DNA of 64,000 bases from Calothrix brevissima NIES-22 (GCF_002367995.1 NZ_AP018207.1:2242660-2306659), one strand, 5' to 3'. Counted from the first letter of the stretch, positions 1 through 9,446 are shown. The notes: generated from the letters alone by a model not told the origin. Numbers and translations are program-made.

Positions 1-194
1 TTACCATAGAAACCAATTTAGTGGGCAGTACCTAACCTCTAATTTTCACAAAATGTAAATTAAAGTTAAGTTTTTTGGCTATTTAAAACTTAGTTGGTGA
101 TATGATTTTTGTCTCACGCAGAGGAGGCAGTGCGTTGCGGGGTTCCGCCCGTTGTAGTGACTGCCTGCACGCACCAGGCGCAGAGAGTAAGAGT
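1..194. other. Intergenic region with a dispersed GC-rich repeat
   Basis: No gene is supported here. From about 108 to 187 there is a GC-rich stretch starting GTCTCACGCAGAGG that resembles short palindromic repeats scattered in Nostocales genomes; a related piece in the other orientation lies near 2955-2980. A 69-codon reading frame across it runs into the methyltransferase gene in antisense and is not credible. Confidence 0.5.
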
Positions 195-1157
195 TTACTC
201 GCTAATTCTAATTGGTTTACAACCAAGTTGCTGCAAAACTTCCTCGTCTATTTCTTTCGCCTCACCTGCTGCGGTATTTTGAAAAAGTACGGTAAATGCA
301 CCAGCGCCTAATCTATCTTGAGGGAATAGTCGGTAACAAGGTATATCTGTAAGGTGTGATTGATACGCTTGTAAATGACTAATAGTTAATGCTTGAAACT
401 GGGGAAAGCGTTCTAAAAACCATTGACAAACTTCTTCATTTTCTTCAGGTGAGTAAGTACAAGTCATATAAGCTAGATAACCTTGAGGCGCAACAATTTG
501 GGCAGAGTTAGCAATAATGCGTTTTTGGCGATTGGCACATTTATTAATATTAGTCGGGTGAAAACATCCGGGTGCAGTTTCACCTTTAGCTAATAAAGAT
601 TGTCCTGTACAAGGAGCATCTACTAAAACTAAGTTAGCTGATAAGGGGATAGCTTCTGCAAAAATACTCGAATCTCTATTTGCTACTAAACTGGGGTGAA
701 TTTGGCAACGTTTTAAATTAGAAATTAGCATTCCTAGCCGTTTACCAATTACTTCATTGCTAATAAGTAAATCGGGTTGCAAAGCTTTCCAGGCAAAGAT
801 ACTCTTTCCCCCTGGCGCAGCGCACATATCAAAAATTAACCCCCCAGATGGCTTAATTGCTAATAAGCTAGTGGCTGCAAATACAGAAGAAAAATCTAGA
901 CAGTAAAAATCACCTTGGTCATGTAGCGGATGTTTACCAGGCTTTTCTCCTAATTGTAAACGGTCTACAAATTGCGGTTGCCAATTTGTTGGGGGTTCTA
1001 CTGTAAAAGGAGAAGATTCGGGTCTTGGTTGACACCAAAGAATGCAAGGTGAAAAAGGTTGGGGATTAATTAACGCCTGAATAAACTTTTCTTGAATATC
1101 AAGGTTTGCAAACAAACGGCGCGAGAGTTTAAGTAAGAGATTTGAAGGTTTTTCCAT
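195..1157 (-). CDS. RsmB/NOP-family RNA (cytosine-5) methyltransferase
   Basis: Predicted SAM-dependent m5C methyltransferase acting on RNA, most likely 16S rRNA. The 320-residue protein has the SAM-binding motif CAAPGGKS (112-119), motif IV DAPCTGQ (180-186) with Cys183, and motif VI TCTYSPEEN with Cys233. The family uses the two cysteines for base attack and product release, and both are present. It lacks the N-terminal NusB-like domain of full RsmB (about 430 residues), so the target base cannot be named from sequence. No good ribosome site is visible before the ATG at 1157. The gene stands alone, divergent from the DUF2157 gene. Confidence 0.85.
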   Translation of the reverse strand: MEKPSNLLLKLSRRLFANLDIQEKFIQALINPQPFSPCILWCQPRPESSPFTVEPPTNWQPQFVDRLQLGEKPGKHPLHDQGDFYCLDFSSVFAATSLLAIKPSGGLIFDMCAAPGGKSIFAWKALQPDLLISNEVIGKRLGMLISNLKRCQIHPSLVANRDSSIFAEAIPLSANLVLVDAPCTGQSLLAKGETAPGCFHPTNINKCANRQKRIIANSAQIVAPQGYLAYMTCTYSPEENEEVCQWFLERFPQFQALTISHLQAYQSHLTDIPCYRLFPQDRLGAGAFTVLFQNTAAGEAKEIDEEVLQQLGCKPIRISE

Positions 1158-1263
1158 TGAGAAATGAAACTGTTATAGAAGAACAATGCCATGCCAGGGT
1201 TTGGCTGCATACTGAGAATTAATGACCGCCATTTTCATCATCGCCAAAAGTGCGGACTGCATA

Positions 1264-1288
1264 AGCTTCCAGTTCAAAGCTGGAAGCT
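1264..1288. other. Perfect 9-bp stem-loop between divergent genes
   Basis: AGCTTCCAG at 1264-1272 pairs with CTGGAAGCT at 1280-1288 around a 7-nt loop. It lies in the 188-bp space between the methyltransferase and DUF2157 genes. There is no T-run on either side, so it is unlikely to be an intrinsic terminator; it could be an operator or RNA hairpin. Confidence 0.4.
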
Positions 1289-1345
1289 GTTGCCTTTAGA
1301 AATGCACTCAAGCGCGTTAAACTAACCACTTCACTGGAGATGGTC

Positions 1346-2788
1346 ATGTTCTCAGATAATTTTCAGCGAAAAATACGCAAAGAAGCACAACTATGGAGAG
1401 ACGAAGGGATAATTAGTGCTTCGCAGTACCAACAGTTAGCAGACCGTTATCAATTTAACAATCTAGAAGCTGCGGCGCGCGATCGCTCGCGGATGATTGC
1501 GATCGCGATCGGTGGTATCCTCTTAATATTAGGTGCAATCATCTTTATTGCTGCTAGCTGGCAAGAATGGTCACGGGATGTCAAGTTTATCTTGATGATC
1601 AGTTTGTTTTTCTCCGTTACCATCATTGGTTTTTACACCTGGCGCGAACCCGCACTCAAAAAAGCTGAAGGTAAAAAACCCGAAAAAAGCAAGCGGCTTT
1701 TAGGAGAAGCATTACTGATATTAGGCGCTTTTATTTTAGGTGTAACCATTTTGTTAATGGCGCAAGCCTTTAATATTTCTGGTTCTGCTTCCGAATGGCT
1801 GCTTGCTTGGGGTTTTGGTGTATTGGTGATGGCTTATAGCCTCTCCTTAAATTCCTTGGGTATATTAGCCATTGTCTTAATCCAAATTGGCTATTGGACT
1901 GGACTCGGAGACTGGTGGTACACTCCTAACGAATGGAGTTGGGCGCGGTTAATCGTTCGCCACATGCCTTTGGTATCATGGTTGCTATTCATCCCTTTAG
2001 CTTACATCTGTCGCTCTCGCTGGATTTTTGGATTAGCAATTTTCGCCTTTGCTAGTTCCTTGCAATTCAACCTCAACCCATTGCAAATATTAACCTATGC
2101 GGATATTGCACCTTGGGTAGCTTCCTTTGCCTTTGCACTTCCCCCAGCTTTACTGTGGAGTTACGATGACCTATTATTTCCCACAGTTAATTATAGGTTA
2201 TTTCAACCCCTAGCCAGAACATTAGCCTTTTTCTGTTTTGGCTTTGCCTTTTATATGTTGTCCTTCCGTTGGCAATGGCAATTTCCCGATTACGGTTATT
2301 CGCCACCAACCACTAACAGCAACATCTTGAGAACTCTGCCGATTATTGATGTGGGAATTCTGAGCGGTTTAGCTGTTTTACAATGGTTATTTTTACTGCG
2401 TCAACGCAACAATCCCGCACGCCGAGAAATGGTGTTTACTCTAGTTTTAATCGGCACATTTATTGGCTTAATTCTATTAATACCTTTTTGGCATCAAGGT
2501 ATTACAAGAATTCCTGCTTTAGGAATTTTTGCCTTTAACGTTCTCCTCGCCACCTTAGCTTGGGGACTAATTCAAGAGGGATTGAAATTAAACGATAGAC
2601 GCAGTTTTTGGGGAGGTATGCTATTGTTAACTTTACAGGTTCTCAGCCGGGTGTGGGAGTACAATTCAGACTTACCATTGAAGTCTCTGGTATTTGTGAT
2701 GTGCGGTTCGGCTTTAATTAGCGCTGGACTTTGGTTTGAACGCCGTCTATCGGAATCAAAAAGTAAAAAAAGCAATAGTAATTCGTAA
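1346..2788 (+). CDS. DUF2157 membrane protein
   Basis: Polytopic inner-membrane protein of unknown function. The N-terminal 50 residues (charged, with FSDNFQRKIRKEAQLWRDEG) fit the DUF2157 cytoplasmic region, followed by roughly 10-12 hydrophobic helices and a basic Ser/Lys-rich tail. I prefer the ATG at 1346 to the one at 1340, because the GGAG at 1336-1339 is 6 nt from 1346 and directly touches 1340. The next gene on the same strand is a GDYXXLXY-type protein; these two families are often neighbours and probably act together in the envelope. That link is inferred from family context, not from residues. Confidence 0.85.
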   Translation: MFSDNFQRKIRKEAQLWRDEGIISASQYQQLADRYQFNNLEAAARDRSRMIAIAIGGILLILGAIIFIAASWQEWSRDVKFILMISLFFSVTIIGFYTWREPALKKAEGKKPEKSKRLLGEALLILGAFILGVTILLMAQAFNISGSASEWLLAWGFGVLVMAYSLSLNSLGILAIVLIQIGYWTGLGDWWYTPNEWSWARLIVRHMPLVSWLLFIPLAYICRSRWIFGLAIFAFASSLQFNLNPLQILTYADIAPWVASFAFALPPALLWSYDDLLFPTVNYRLFQPLARTLAFFCFGFAFYMLSFRWQWQFPDYGYSPPTTNSNILRTLPIIDVGILSGLAVLQWLFLLRQRNNPARREMVFTLVLIGTFIGLILLIPFWHQGITRIPALGIFAFNVLLATLAWGLIQEGLKLNDRRSFWGGMLLLTLQVLSRVWEYNSDLPLKSLVFVMCGSALISAGLWFERRLSESKSKKSNSNS

Positions 2789-3044
2789 TTCGTAATGGGT
2801 AATTCGTAATTACGAAGTTTAGTTACTCATAAATATCTCTGCGTATTTCTATATTTAATATTTAGTCAGTACGCCGGAAATCAAGATTTCATTGTACAAA
2901 GTTCAATAGCTAATAAAAAAGCCATTTTGAATTTTGAATGCATGAATTTTGAATTCCGCGTAGCGGTAGTCTCTCTGCGTCAGTCCTAAACCTGGGTATT
3001 TCACCAGACTTTTACCTATTGCCACCTTCTTTAGGACTACGCCC
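2789..3044. repeat. Intergenic region with GTAATTC tandem repeat
   Basis: The segment 2778-2816 repeats GTAATTCGTAAT several times just after the DUF2157 stop. Near 2940-2980 there is a short GC-rich repeat fragment (CCGCGTAGCGGTAG, then CTCTGCG). No gene is supported; the only sizeable frame is antisense to the downstream gene start. Confidence 0.45.
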
Positions 3045-3791
3045 ATGAAAAGTAATTCCTCTGAATCGTCGAATAAATCGAGTACATCTGAATCAAGTAA
3101 ATCCAATAAAAACTTATCTCCTGAAGCTGAATTTTCTGGAAAGTTGACTTTTAGAGATTATCTAATTGCGACTGAACAGAATGCAAATAAACCTTTACCT
3201 TTTTGGCGATTACTAGTTCCTTTAGCGCTGCAAACCGGGTTAATTCTGGCTGTACCTACCCAGGCTTTATATACAGATGTGGCGGGGAAAACGGTAATTT
3301 TGCAAAGTGCGGCTGTAGATGCTGATGATGTGCGGCAAAACTACGCGCTCAATTTGGACTATAACATATCTCGCGTTTCCACGTTGAGACAGATCCCTGG
3401 CTGGGAGGAGTTACTGCGGCAAAATCGCGGCAGAAATAGACAATTGGCGCAAGGAACTAATTTGTATGTGACTTTGCAAGAGAGAGAATCTTTTGAAAGT
3501 CGGGTTCCTCGCGCTTGGCGGTTAGTCAGGGTAAGCGGTAAACGTCCGACAAACTTGCCTAACGATCAAGTAGCCTTAAAAGGTGTATACCGGGACGGTT
3601 TTGTCAACTATGGTGTGGAAACCTATTACATCCCCGAAGAACAAAGAGAACGCATTAGTAGAGATATCTCCCGCACCCTAGAAAGCCGAGAAGGAAGACG
3701 ACGCCCAATAGCAGTTAAAGTCAAAGTCGATCCCCAAGGTAACGCCGTACCTATTAGTTTATGGGTAGGCGATCGCAATTACCGCTTTTAG
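3045..3791 (+). CDS. GDYXXLXY-like envelope protein
   Basis: Protein of 248 residues with a low-complexity Ser/Lys N-terminus (1-30), one transmembrane helix around residues 53-75 (WRLLVPLALQTGLILAVP) and a C-terminal extracytoplasmic domain. The region VRQNYALNLDYNI is a degenerate version of the family signature. The start ATG has AGGA 8 nt upstream. It is the partner gene of DUF2157 just upstream, and together they probably form a small membrane complex of unknown role. A possible duty in envelope homeostasis is a guess. Confidence 0.7.
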   Translation: MKSNSSESSNKSSTSESSKSNKNLSPEAEFSGKLTFRDYLIATEQNANKPLPFWRLLVPLALQTGLILAVPTQALYTDVAGKTVILQSAAVDADDVRQNYALNLDYNISRVSTLRQIPGWEELLRQNRGRNRQLAQGTNLYVTLQERESFESRVPRAWRLVRVSGKRPTNLPNDQVALKGVYRDGFVNYGVETYYIPEEQRERISRDISRTLESREGRRRPIAVKVKVDPQGNAVPISLWVGDRNYRF

Positions 3792-3856
3792 GGGCTAGGG
3801 GCTAGGGGCTAGAGGCTAGGGACTATTAACCAATGCCCAATGCCCCATGCCCAATT
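3792..3856. repeat. GGGGCTA tandem repeat and CCAATGCCC repeat
   Basis: GGGGCTA-type heptamers are repeated about four times (3790-3822), followed by CCAATGCCCAATGCCCCATG-type repeats. This is typical noncoding tandem repeat DNA of filamentous cyanobacteria, lying between two convergent genes. Confidence 0.6.
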
Positions 3857-4096
3857 TTAATCCTGCTGCCGTAACTGCCAAGCTACGCCACAAGCTGCTC
3901 CAGCACCGGCTACCAAGCCGGTACTCATTCCTTGTATAGTTTTTTGTATGGGGTCTTGAGTCAAGCAATCGCTGGTAACTGTCTTGGCTTCCAAGCACAT
4001 ATTGCTTTCTGCCCAGCTGGCAGTTCCGCCTAAAATTACACCTGTCAAACTACAGAAAACAACAAGCAGCAAGAGGCGTTTGGTTTTTCTATCCAT
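3857..4096 (-). CDS. Small secreted or membrane-anchored protein, unknown
   Basis: Predicted 79-residue protein. It begins with a basic start (MDRKTKR) and a hydrophobic stretch (LLLLVVFCSLTGVILGG) ending at a likely signal-peptidase site near ASWA-ES. After it come two Cys residues (NMCLEA and SDCLT) and a Gly/Ala-rich helix (TGLVAGAGAACGVAWQL) that may insert in a membrane. I do not recognise the family. The signal-peptide architecture argues that it is real; codon usage evidence is limited at this size. Confidence 0.45.
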   Translation of the reverse strand: MDRKTKRLLLLVVFCSLTGVILGGTASWAESNMCLEAKTVTSDCLTQDPIQKTIQGMSTGLVAGAGAACGVAWQLRQQD

Positions 4097-4303
4097 ATCA
4101 GGATTGGTTAAATAATTGCAGTTACAAAATAATCCTCAACTACTGTACACACCAAAAGACAGATTGTCAGCTGAGTCGAGTTGTGATAGTTTTTCAGCCA
4201 CAAAAAACCTCAGCAATGTTAGCTGAGGCAAAAAGGAGAAGTCCAATAATGGTGATGGGAGTTTGATACCGATGAACAAATTCTAAAAAAGTCTATATAT
4301 TTT

Positions 4304-4534
4304 TTATGCTGATCTAGCAAAGGCTAAATCGCGTATCAGTTGAGTTCTAGAGAATAGGTAAGCGTTAACAGAATTCATTTCTTCACTGCTGAGTGCTTGT
4401 TTGCTATCCAGCTGTCCCACCAATTGCTTGACTAAATCAGGATCGCTGAGTCCCACAAGAGTACTAGTCTGAGTTTGCTCAACTTCTGACCACAGTTGAC
4501 GCAATATTTTTGAGTTTATCAGGCATATATTCAT
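4304..4534 (-). CDS. Small hypothetical protein (76 aa)
   Basis: Short acidic-to-neutral helical protein with no recognised domain. On the minus strand the sequence GGAGCGGTGGTCATG puts a ribosome site 8 nt before the ATG at 4534. The upstream GTG at 4540 is too close to the GGAG, so ATG 4534 is preferred. The composition (SDPDLVKQLVGQLDSKQALSS) looks like a soluble helical bundle. The gene is monocistronic, with about 290 bp to the DUF928 gene downstream. It is probably a lineage-specific cyanobacterial protein. Confidence 0.5.
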   Translation of the reverse strand: MNICLINSKILRQLWSEVEQTQTSTLVGLSDPDLVKQLVGQLDSKQALSSEEMNSVNAYLFSRTQLIRDLAFARSA

Positions 4535-4669
4535 GACCACCGCTCCAACTCTTGTGAATCCAACACAGTGTTGTGAAGAATCTAAAGAAAATATTAAATC
4601 TAAAATCTAAAGAAAATATTAAATTTTTACGAAACTTAACTATTTAGAGCGGTATCTAAATTTATGCAA

Positions 4670-4824
4670 TGTGGGGCATGGGGCATGGGGTTAGTTAGAA
4701 AGAATTATTTCCCCCTTGTCCCCCTTGTCCCCCTTGTCTCCCTTGTCCCCCTTGTCCCCCTTGTCTCCCTTGTCTCCCTTGTCCCCCTTTTCCCCCTGCC
4801 CCATGCCCAATGCCCAATGCCCAA
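4670..4824. repeat. STRR array (CCCCCTTGT 9-mers) with flanking GGGGCAT repeats
   Basis: About eleven 9-bp units of the CCCCCTTGT/CTCCCTTGT type run from 4711 to 4792, flanked by GTGGGGCATGGGGCATGG on the left and CCCCATGCCCAATGCCCAAT on the right. The flanks are partly complementary, so the whole unit is a loose inverted repeat. This is the classic short tandemly repeated repeat of heterocystous cyanobacteria. Confidence 0.8.
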
Positions 4825-5631
4825 TTAATCAAAACTACCTGGTGGTGAAACAATGGGTTCTGCGGCTACGTCTGGTAAACCGATGCTGGTAATTAAATTG
4901 CGCCATGCTGTTTGCAGCTGGCTATCTTCAGGATTGTTGAGACGCAGTTTGGCTAAGGTTGTGAGTGTTTCGTACCAAATGCCATTTTGGGCATAGATGG
5001 CGGATTTTTGGCGAGGTTTGGCAATTTCGATTTGTTGGGCGATCGCGTTATTTAAATTTACTCGTTGGATGACGCCTTCTACATATATAGGTGGTGAAGA
5101 TTGTTGCGGATCGCAGAAGATGCTGAAAAACCAGCGATAGCGTTTATTTGGTGTCAGTGGCTTGAGATTCTTGGGTAAAGAAATGCCGATGACTCCGGGT
5201 TTTTCTGGGAACGCGATCGCAGTTTTGTAAATCTCGTTTCCTGTATCATCTTGCAGTACAAATTCATTCGTTAATCTGGAACTTTCAGTTATGGGCACAA
5301 AAAACCAAAAGGTGGGATGAGTGGTTGCTGTTAATGCCCAAACATCTACGCTGGAATTAGGTTTTTGCGTAAAAGGCACTAACGCTGTCAGTTGCGGTTG
5401 CACAGCTGGACAAGTACCCCGTTTAGCTCCTCCTAAAACTCTCCCTCCTGGAGGTGGTTCTGGTGGTGGCGCTGGTGGATTATATTGTATGGTGGTGTCT
5501 AAATTTACCGTAGCCTTCATCTGTGCGGTGACTGGTTCTGCCCAGTGCGGTATCTGAATAGCTACTACACTCACGCATCCCACAGCTAGAATTACAGACA
5601 GCTTTACCGACTTGGAGATAGATTTCATCAT
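4825..5631 (-). CDS. DUF928 secreted protein
   Basis: 268-residue protein with an N-terminal signal peptide (KSVKLSVILAVGCVSVVAIQ, cleavage around residues 30-36), a Pro-rich linker (PPAPPPEPPPGGR, 51-63), then the DUF928 domain: the RGTCP start, the FWFFVP and PNKRYRWFFSIFCDP segments with paired cysteines, and a C-terminal helical part. DUF928 proteins are cyanobacterial, probably periplasmic, and commonly lie beside CHASE2/CHAT and DUF1822 genes, as here. The CHASE2 gene ends 49 bp upstream, so the two are likely co-transcribed. The biochemical role is unknown; a sensor accessory or substrate of the neighbouring caspase-like proteins is my inference. Confidence 0.8.
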   Translation of the reverse strand: MMKSISKSVKLSVILAVGCVSVVAIQIPHWAEPVTAQMKATVNLDTTIQYNPPAPPPEPPPGGRVLGGAKRGTCPAVQPQLTALVPFTQKPNSSVDVWALTATTHPTFWFFVPITESSRLTNEFVLQDDTGNEIYKTAIAFPEKPGVIGISLPKNLKPLTPNKRYRWFFSIFCDPQQSSPPIYVEGVIQRVNLNNAIAQQIEIAKPRQKSAIYAQNGIWYETLTTLAKLRLNNPEDSQLQTAWRNLITSIGLPDVAAEPIVSPPGSFD

Positions 5632-5680
5632 ATTTTTCGGGAATAAGTAGATGCAATCTCGGCAAAATTTTGATGATGCC

Positions 5681-8026
5681 TTAAATATTTTCCCGGATTA
5701 ATCTAGAGTTGTGAATTTTAAATGTGTGATTCTGAAATGACAAGGCACCAACTGTACCAATCAAAGCTAGAGCGGCAGGTATAAAAGGTACCCAAATACC
5801 CCCAATTAACAACCCTAAGCTGGAGATATATAAAACACCGCTACTAATAGTTACTGCGATCGCTAAAGTTTTGACTGAGGGTAGACACCAAACCAAAACG
5901 CCGCCAAATATAGCCCAACTCCACATCCAAATTAATTCCAGTTCGCCAGACCAAACCCTAATTAATGGACGCCCATCTAAAGCTGCACTGAGGATTTGGC
6001 TAACCATGTGAGCTTGAACTGTTACACCAGCCATCTGCGCATCTAAGTAATTACCGTATGGTGTCGCCCAGTAATCGGGGAAATCGCCTTTGGCAGATAC
6101 CCCAATGATGACAATTTTGCCTTTGATGGCGTCGGGGTTGACTTGGTCAGATAATAATTGTGTGAGGGTGACCTGTTCGGCTATCTTTTTCGTGGAACGG
6201 TAATTGAGTAAAACTTGACCGCCTTTAGCGTCAATACTTTGATAGCCGCTAGCACGAGGTGATAGGCGGGGAACAATCAACTTACCGAGTTGTAATTCAT
6301 TATTAGCTGTGTATGTGGGGTGAATTCCACGGGGTACAAGATAGCGAAATGCTAGTTGGGTACTGAGTGCATAAGAGGCCGGACATAATGATGCGGCTTC
6401 TTGAGTCATGAATAACAGATGACGACGTACTACCCCATCGCGATCGTGAATGAAGTCGCTGAACCCTAGACGATTTTTCGGTATTTCCTTGGGTGAAGCA
6501 ATCCCTTTGGTTTGTTCTGTGGTATCGCTTCCCTTACAGACGCCAATTAAGTTATCGGTATTTTGCAGCAAGGGGATTAAAGCTGGATTTTTGGCGGGAA
6601 AATCGCGGTAAATATCTAAACCAATGGCTAAGGGTTGATGCTGTTGCAGTTTGACTATGAGTTGAGTTAGGGATTCATCGGAAAGTGAGGTTCCTTTTAA
6701 TTCTTCGCCTTTGTGGCGTTGTACTGCCAAATCAGCATCGTCTATGGTGACTAAGAGTAAGCGGGAATCTTGACCTTCATCAGGACGCGATCGCATCATT
6801 TGGTCATAGGCAATAAATTCCACATTTTGTAACATACCCACATACCTGATACCCCAAACCACAGCTGTCATCAGCAGACTGGAAACGAGAACGCTTTGCA
6901 ATCTCCGTTTGTTAATTATGGGAGCAATGGTACTGAATTGTTTTTTGACACTAGTTAATCCCTGCCAACTCACCGGGTGTTGAGCAGGATTTTGACAAAT
7001 TACTGGTAACCAAGTCGCACAGGGAAATTTATTTTCTAATCCTTGCAGCCGTTCCCTTGCTTGGCGTACCGATTGGTATAAAGATTCACCACTAGCAAAA
7101 CTACTGAGAAAATACTTTAAAAACTCTTGCGCGACGCGATCGGGTACAGGTTCCCGCATGATAATCATTTGGGGAATTTGCAAATCAGCCAGTTCTTGCG
7201 CCAATCCCAAGCCATCACAAGAGTTAAAAATTGCTAATTGTAAACCCCGTTCAATGGCTTTTTTTAAGGCATATTTTAATTCGCCAATCGTTAAACTATC
7301 AGTTTGATTTAAATAAATGCGTCCGCTACCGTCTCTTCCCTGACTGGAACTATGACCGGCAAAGAAGAGAATATCCCAGTTTTTTTCCCAGAGACGATCA
7401 GTTAATTCCTGGCGTTCTGGTTCTACTAACAAACAAACATTAGCAGGACGATAACTTTGCAATAAATCTTGGTCAGCCTTGGTGTCAATTCCCTGACTAT
7501 TACCCACAATTGCCAAAATATTCACCAATTTATTGGGAGTGCGTGGCTTGTGAATGCGTTCGTAACTGGGTGATGCTAGGGCAATTTCTGCCTTGGGGTA
7601 GCGTTCGAGTAAGTCCCAAAGATGCCAAGGTAAGCGTTGCAATTGCCGATTTTCGGCTTGTAAAATTACCCGGACTTCATCAGCAGGCATTAATCTTTCT
7701 AACCATTTCTCCCTAATGGGACGAAATTCTTCTGTTTTTAACCAGGCATTAAAACGTGCGCGTAAAATATGGGATGTGTTAATACAGTCCTGTGTCATGG
7801 ACACATTGGTGATTTGGGCTTTATCTGCATCTAGACGATAACCGTTACCCAAACGCCGATAACTCGATTGCCAATGACTGTAGTATAGGGGTATCTCCGG
7901 GCATGGAGGCAGTTTACCGATGATTTCTGTGGTAGGGCGATCGCACTCTTCACCAATTTGCAGGGTAACAGCAAACCCTTGCTCAAAACTACCGTCTGCA
8001 AATTTCAGAATCACTAACTTGCTCAT
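5681..8026 (-). CDS. CHAT-CHASE2 transmembrane sensor protease
   Basis: 781-residue protein joining a cytoplasmic caspase-like CHAT domain to an extracytoplasmic CHASE2 sensor. The CHAT catalytic pair is visible as His225 in FFAGHSSSQG and Cys270 in FNSCDG. A transmembrane helix follows around 375-395 (SVLVSSLLMTAVVWGIRYVG), then the CHASE2 domain (about 400-690, with DDADLAVQ and VLLNYRS), then three C-terminal membrane helices. The expected output is proteolysis or signalling triggered by an envelope cue, by family knowledge; the substrate is unknown. It lies between DUF1822 (244 bp upstream) and DUF928 (49 bp downstream) on the same strand. AAGG precedes the ATG by 4 nt. Confidence 0.85.
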   Translation of the reverse strand: MSKLVILKFADGSFEQGFAVTLQIGEECDRPTTEIIGKLPPCPEIPLYYSHWQSSYRRLGNGYRLDADKAQITNVSMTQDCINTSHILRARFNAWLKTEEFRPIREKWLERLMPADEVRVILQAENRQLQRLPWHLWDLLERYPKAEIALASPSYERIHKPRTPNKLVNILAIVGNSQGIDTKADQDLLQSYRPANVCLLVEPERQELTDRLWEKNWDILFFAGHSSSQGRDGSGRIYLNQTDSLTIGELKYALKKAIERGLQLAIFNSCDGLGLAQELADLQIPQMIIMREPVPDRVAQEFLKYFLSSFASGESLYQSVRQARERLQGLENKFPCATWLPVICQNPAQHPVSWQGLTSVKKQFSTIAPIINKRRLQSVLVSSLLMTAVVWGIRYVGMLQNVEFIAYDQMMRSRPDEGQDSRLLLVTIDDADLAVQRHKGEELKGTSLSDESLTQLIVKLQQHQPLAIGLDIYRDFPAKNPALIPLLQNTDNLIGVCKGSDTTEQTKGIASPKEIPKNRLGFSDFIHDRDGVVRRHLLFMTQEAASLCPASYALSTQLAFRYLVPRGIHPTYTANNELQLGKLIVPRLSPRASGYQSIDAKGGQVLLNYRSTKKIAEQVTLTQLLSDQVNPDAIKGKIVIIGVSAKGDFPDYWATPYGNYLDAQMAGVTVQAHMVSQILSAALDGRPLIRVWSGELELIWMWSWAIFGGVLVWCLPSVKTLAIAVTISSGVLYISSLGLLIGGIWVPFIPAALALIGTVGALSFQNHTFKIHNSRLIRENI

Positions 8027-8270
8027 GACCTTGGTTACGCTCCTACTGAAAATTCAAAACCAAAATTCGCTATAGTCAGCCAGGAATTTTGCTTTTTGAA
8101 TTTTTAAACTCTTTACTAGTATTCTGCCAGACAAATTTTGCGTAGTGTGTAGTCAGTCGAGAGCGTTTTTTTCAGCTTTCTTGACAATCACTACCTTTCA
8201 GCAAAGTTTCTTAATTTGACTACCAGGTATTTGATGATAATTACGGACGGTAGAGAAAGTAGCTGCACCT

Positions 8271-9236
8271 TTAGATCGTAAACTGTTCTGTAATACTGAT
8301 ATCATTCAATGCCACCCTGATGCTAAATGTTTCTCCTGTATCGCCCCGTAGTTGTAATTGAATGTAATTATCGGCACTGCGTGCTTGAGCTGCCAGAAAC
8401 ACAGCACCAGATTCATCTAAAACAGTAAGTTGGACTCCTTCAGGTAAATAAATTTCATTACCTGTAGGGTGTAACTGCAGACGAATGCTAGTTTTTTCCT
8501 CAGAGAGAGGGCTGATTTCCACAATCAACATCAGGGGTTTGTCAGCGACTTGGATACCCAAATCGAGCAGTTTTGCCCTTCTGGTGACTGGTTGTGAATG
8601 GTCAGGTGTTTGCGGCTCAAACACTTCTGCACTGCGAAACGAGAAGGCTAAGGTGGGTGCTTGGGAATTCCATAAGGCCTCCAGACTTTGCCAACCTGAT
8701 TCAAATATACCAGCAAACCACTGACGTAAATTGACTACACTGGCTTCTGCTTGTTTGAGTTGTTCCAGATGCTCGATCAAAGCTTCGGGAGGTTGGAGTT
8801 GGGTTAAAGGTAAGTCTTCCGTAAATACACTAGGCACAAAACCCAATAACTTTGCTTCTCGTAAAGAATCATCAATTTGCACCACTACATAACCGATTCG
8901 TTCTTCCCATGTTTCCGGGGGAACAAAGCATGTATGGGCATGACTTTTTACAGGGCGACATTCCAAACTACCCAAGGATGGTAGAGCTAAATCTGCGACA
9001 TCTGCAAATAAGCGCATGAGAGAATTCCAACTATCACTAGCGGTGAGATTGGTAGGAATATCCATGAATTGCAAATATTCCTGCACCACCAAGATAGCTA
9101 AGGTATTGAGTTTGACTTGGGCTGCTTTTTCTGGAGTTGGTTGTTGGCTGGCAAAGTTTTGGGCTATTCTGCGGGCTGCTTGCGTAATCGGCAAAGGTAC
9201 AGCGAAATTGTCTTGCTGATATATAGCGTGAGTCAT
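8271..9236 (-). CDS. DUF1822 family protein
   Basis: 321-residue soluble protein. It has the DUF1822 layout: the N-terminal segment FAVPLPITQAARRIAQNFA, the early VKLNTLAILVVQEYLQ helix, the middle WEERIGYVVVQIDDSLREA motif and a C-terminal beta-rich half. The family is restricted largely to cyanobacteria and has no known biochemistry. Elsewhere it is genetically tied to CHASE2/CHAT proteins and sometimes to sigma factors; here it immediately precedes the CHAT-CHASE2 gene. I infer a regulatory or adaptor role in that module. No membrane segment or signal peptide is visible. Confidence 0.82.
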   Translation of the reverse strand: MTHAIYQQDNFAVPLPITQAARRIAQNFASQQPTPEKAAQVKLNTLAILVVQEYLQFMDIPTNLTASDSWNSLMRLFADVADLALPSLGSLECRPVKSHAHTCFVPPETWEERIGYVVVQIDDSLREAKLLGFVPSVFTEDLPLTQLQPPEALIEHLEQLKQAEASVVNLRQWFAGIFESGWQSLEALWNSQAPTLAFSFRSAEVFEPQTPDHSQPVTRRAKLLDLGIQVADKPLMLIVEISPLSEEKTSIRLQLHPTGNEIYLPEGVQLTVLDESGAVFLAAQARSADNYIQLQLRGDTGETFSIRVALNDISITEQFTI

Positions 9237-9341
9237 AAATTTAGTTCCCAGTTTTCGATGCTGCCATACACATATCGGCCTGATTTGCGAGATTTATGCC
9301 ATTAATGTTGAATTATTAAATTTTTGTGATCTTTGGGCAGG

Positions 9342-9446
9342 GAAGGGAAGGGGACAAGGGGGACAAGGAGGACAAGGGGGACAAGGGGGACAAGGGGGAC
9401 AAGGAGGACAAGGAGGACAAGGGGGACAAGGGGGACAAGGAGGACA
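9342..9446. repeat. STRR array (GGACAAGGA/G 9-mers)
   Basis: About eleven head-to-tail copies of GGACAAGGA/GGACAAGGG between DUF1822 and the TPR-CHAT gene. The three overlapping reading frames in this stretch encode only Pro-Cys-Pro, Leu-Val-Pro and Ser-Leu-Ser runs and are repeat artefacts. The same 9-mer array occurs inside the coding sequence of the STAND NTPase at 17902-18006. Confidence 0.85.
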
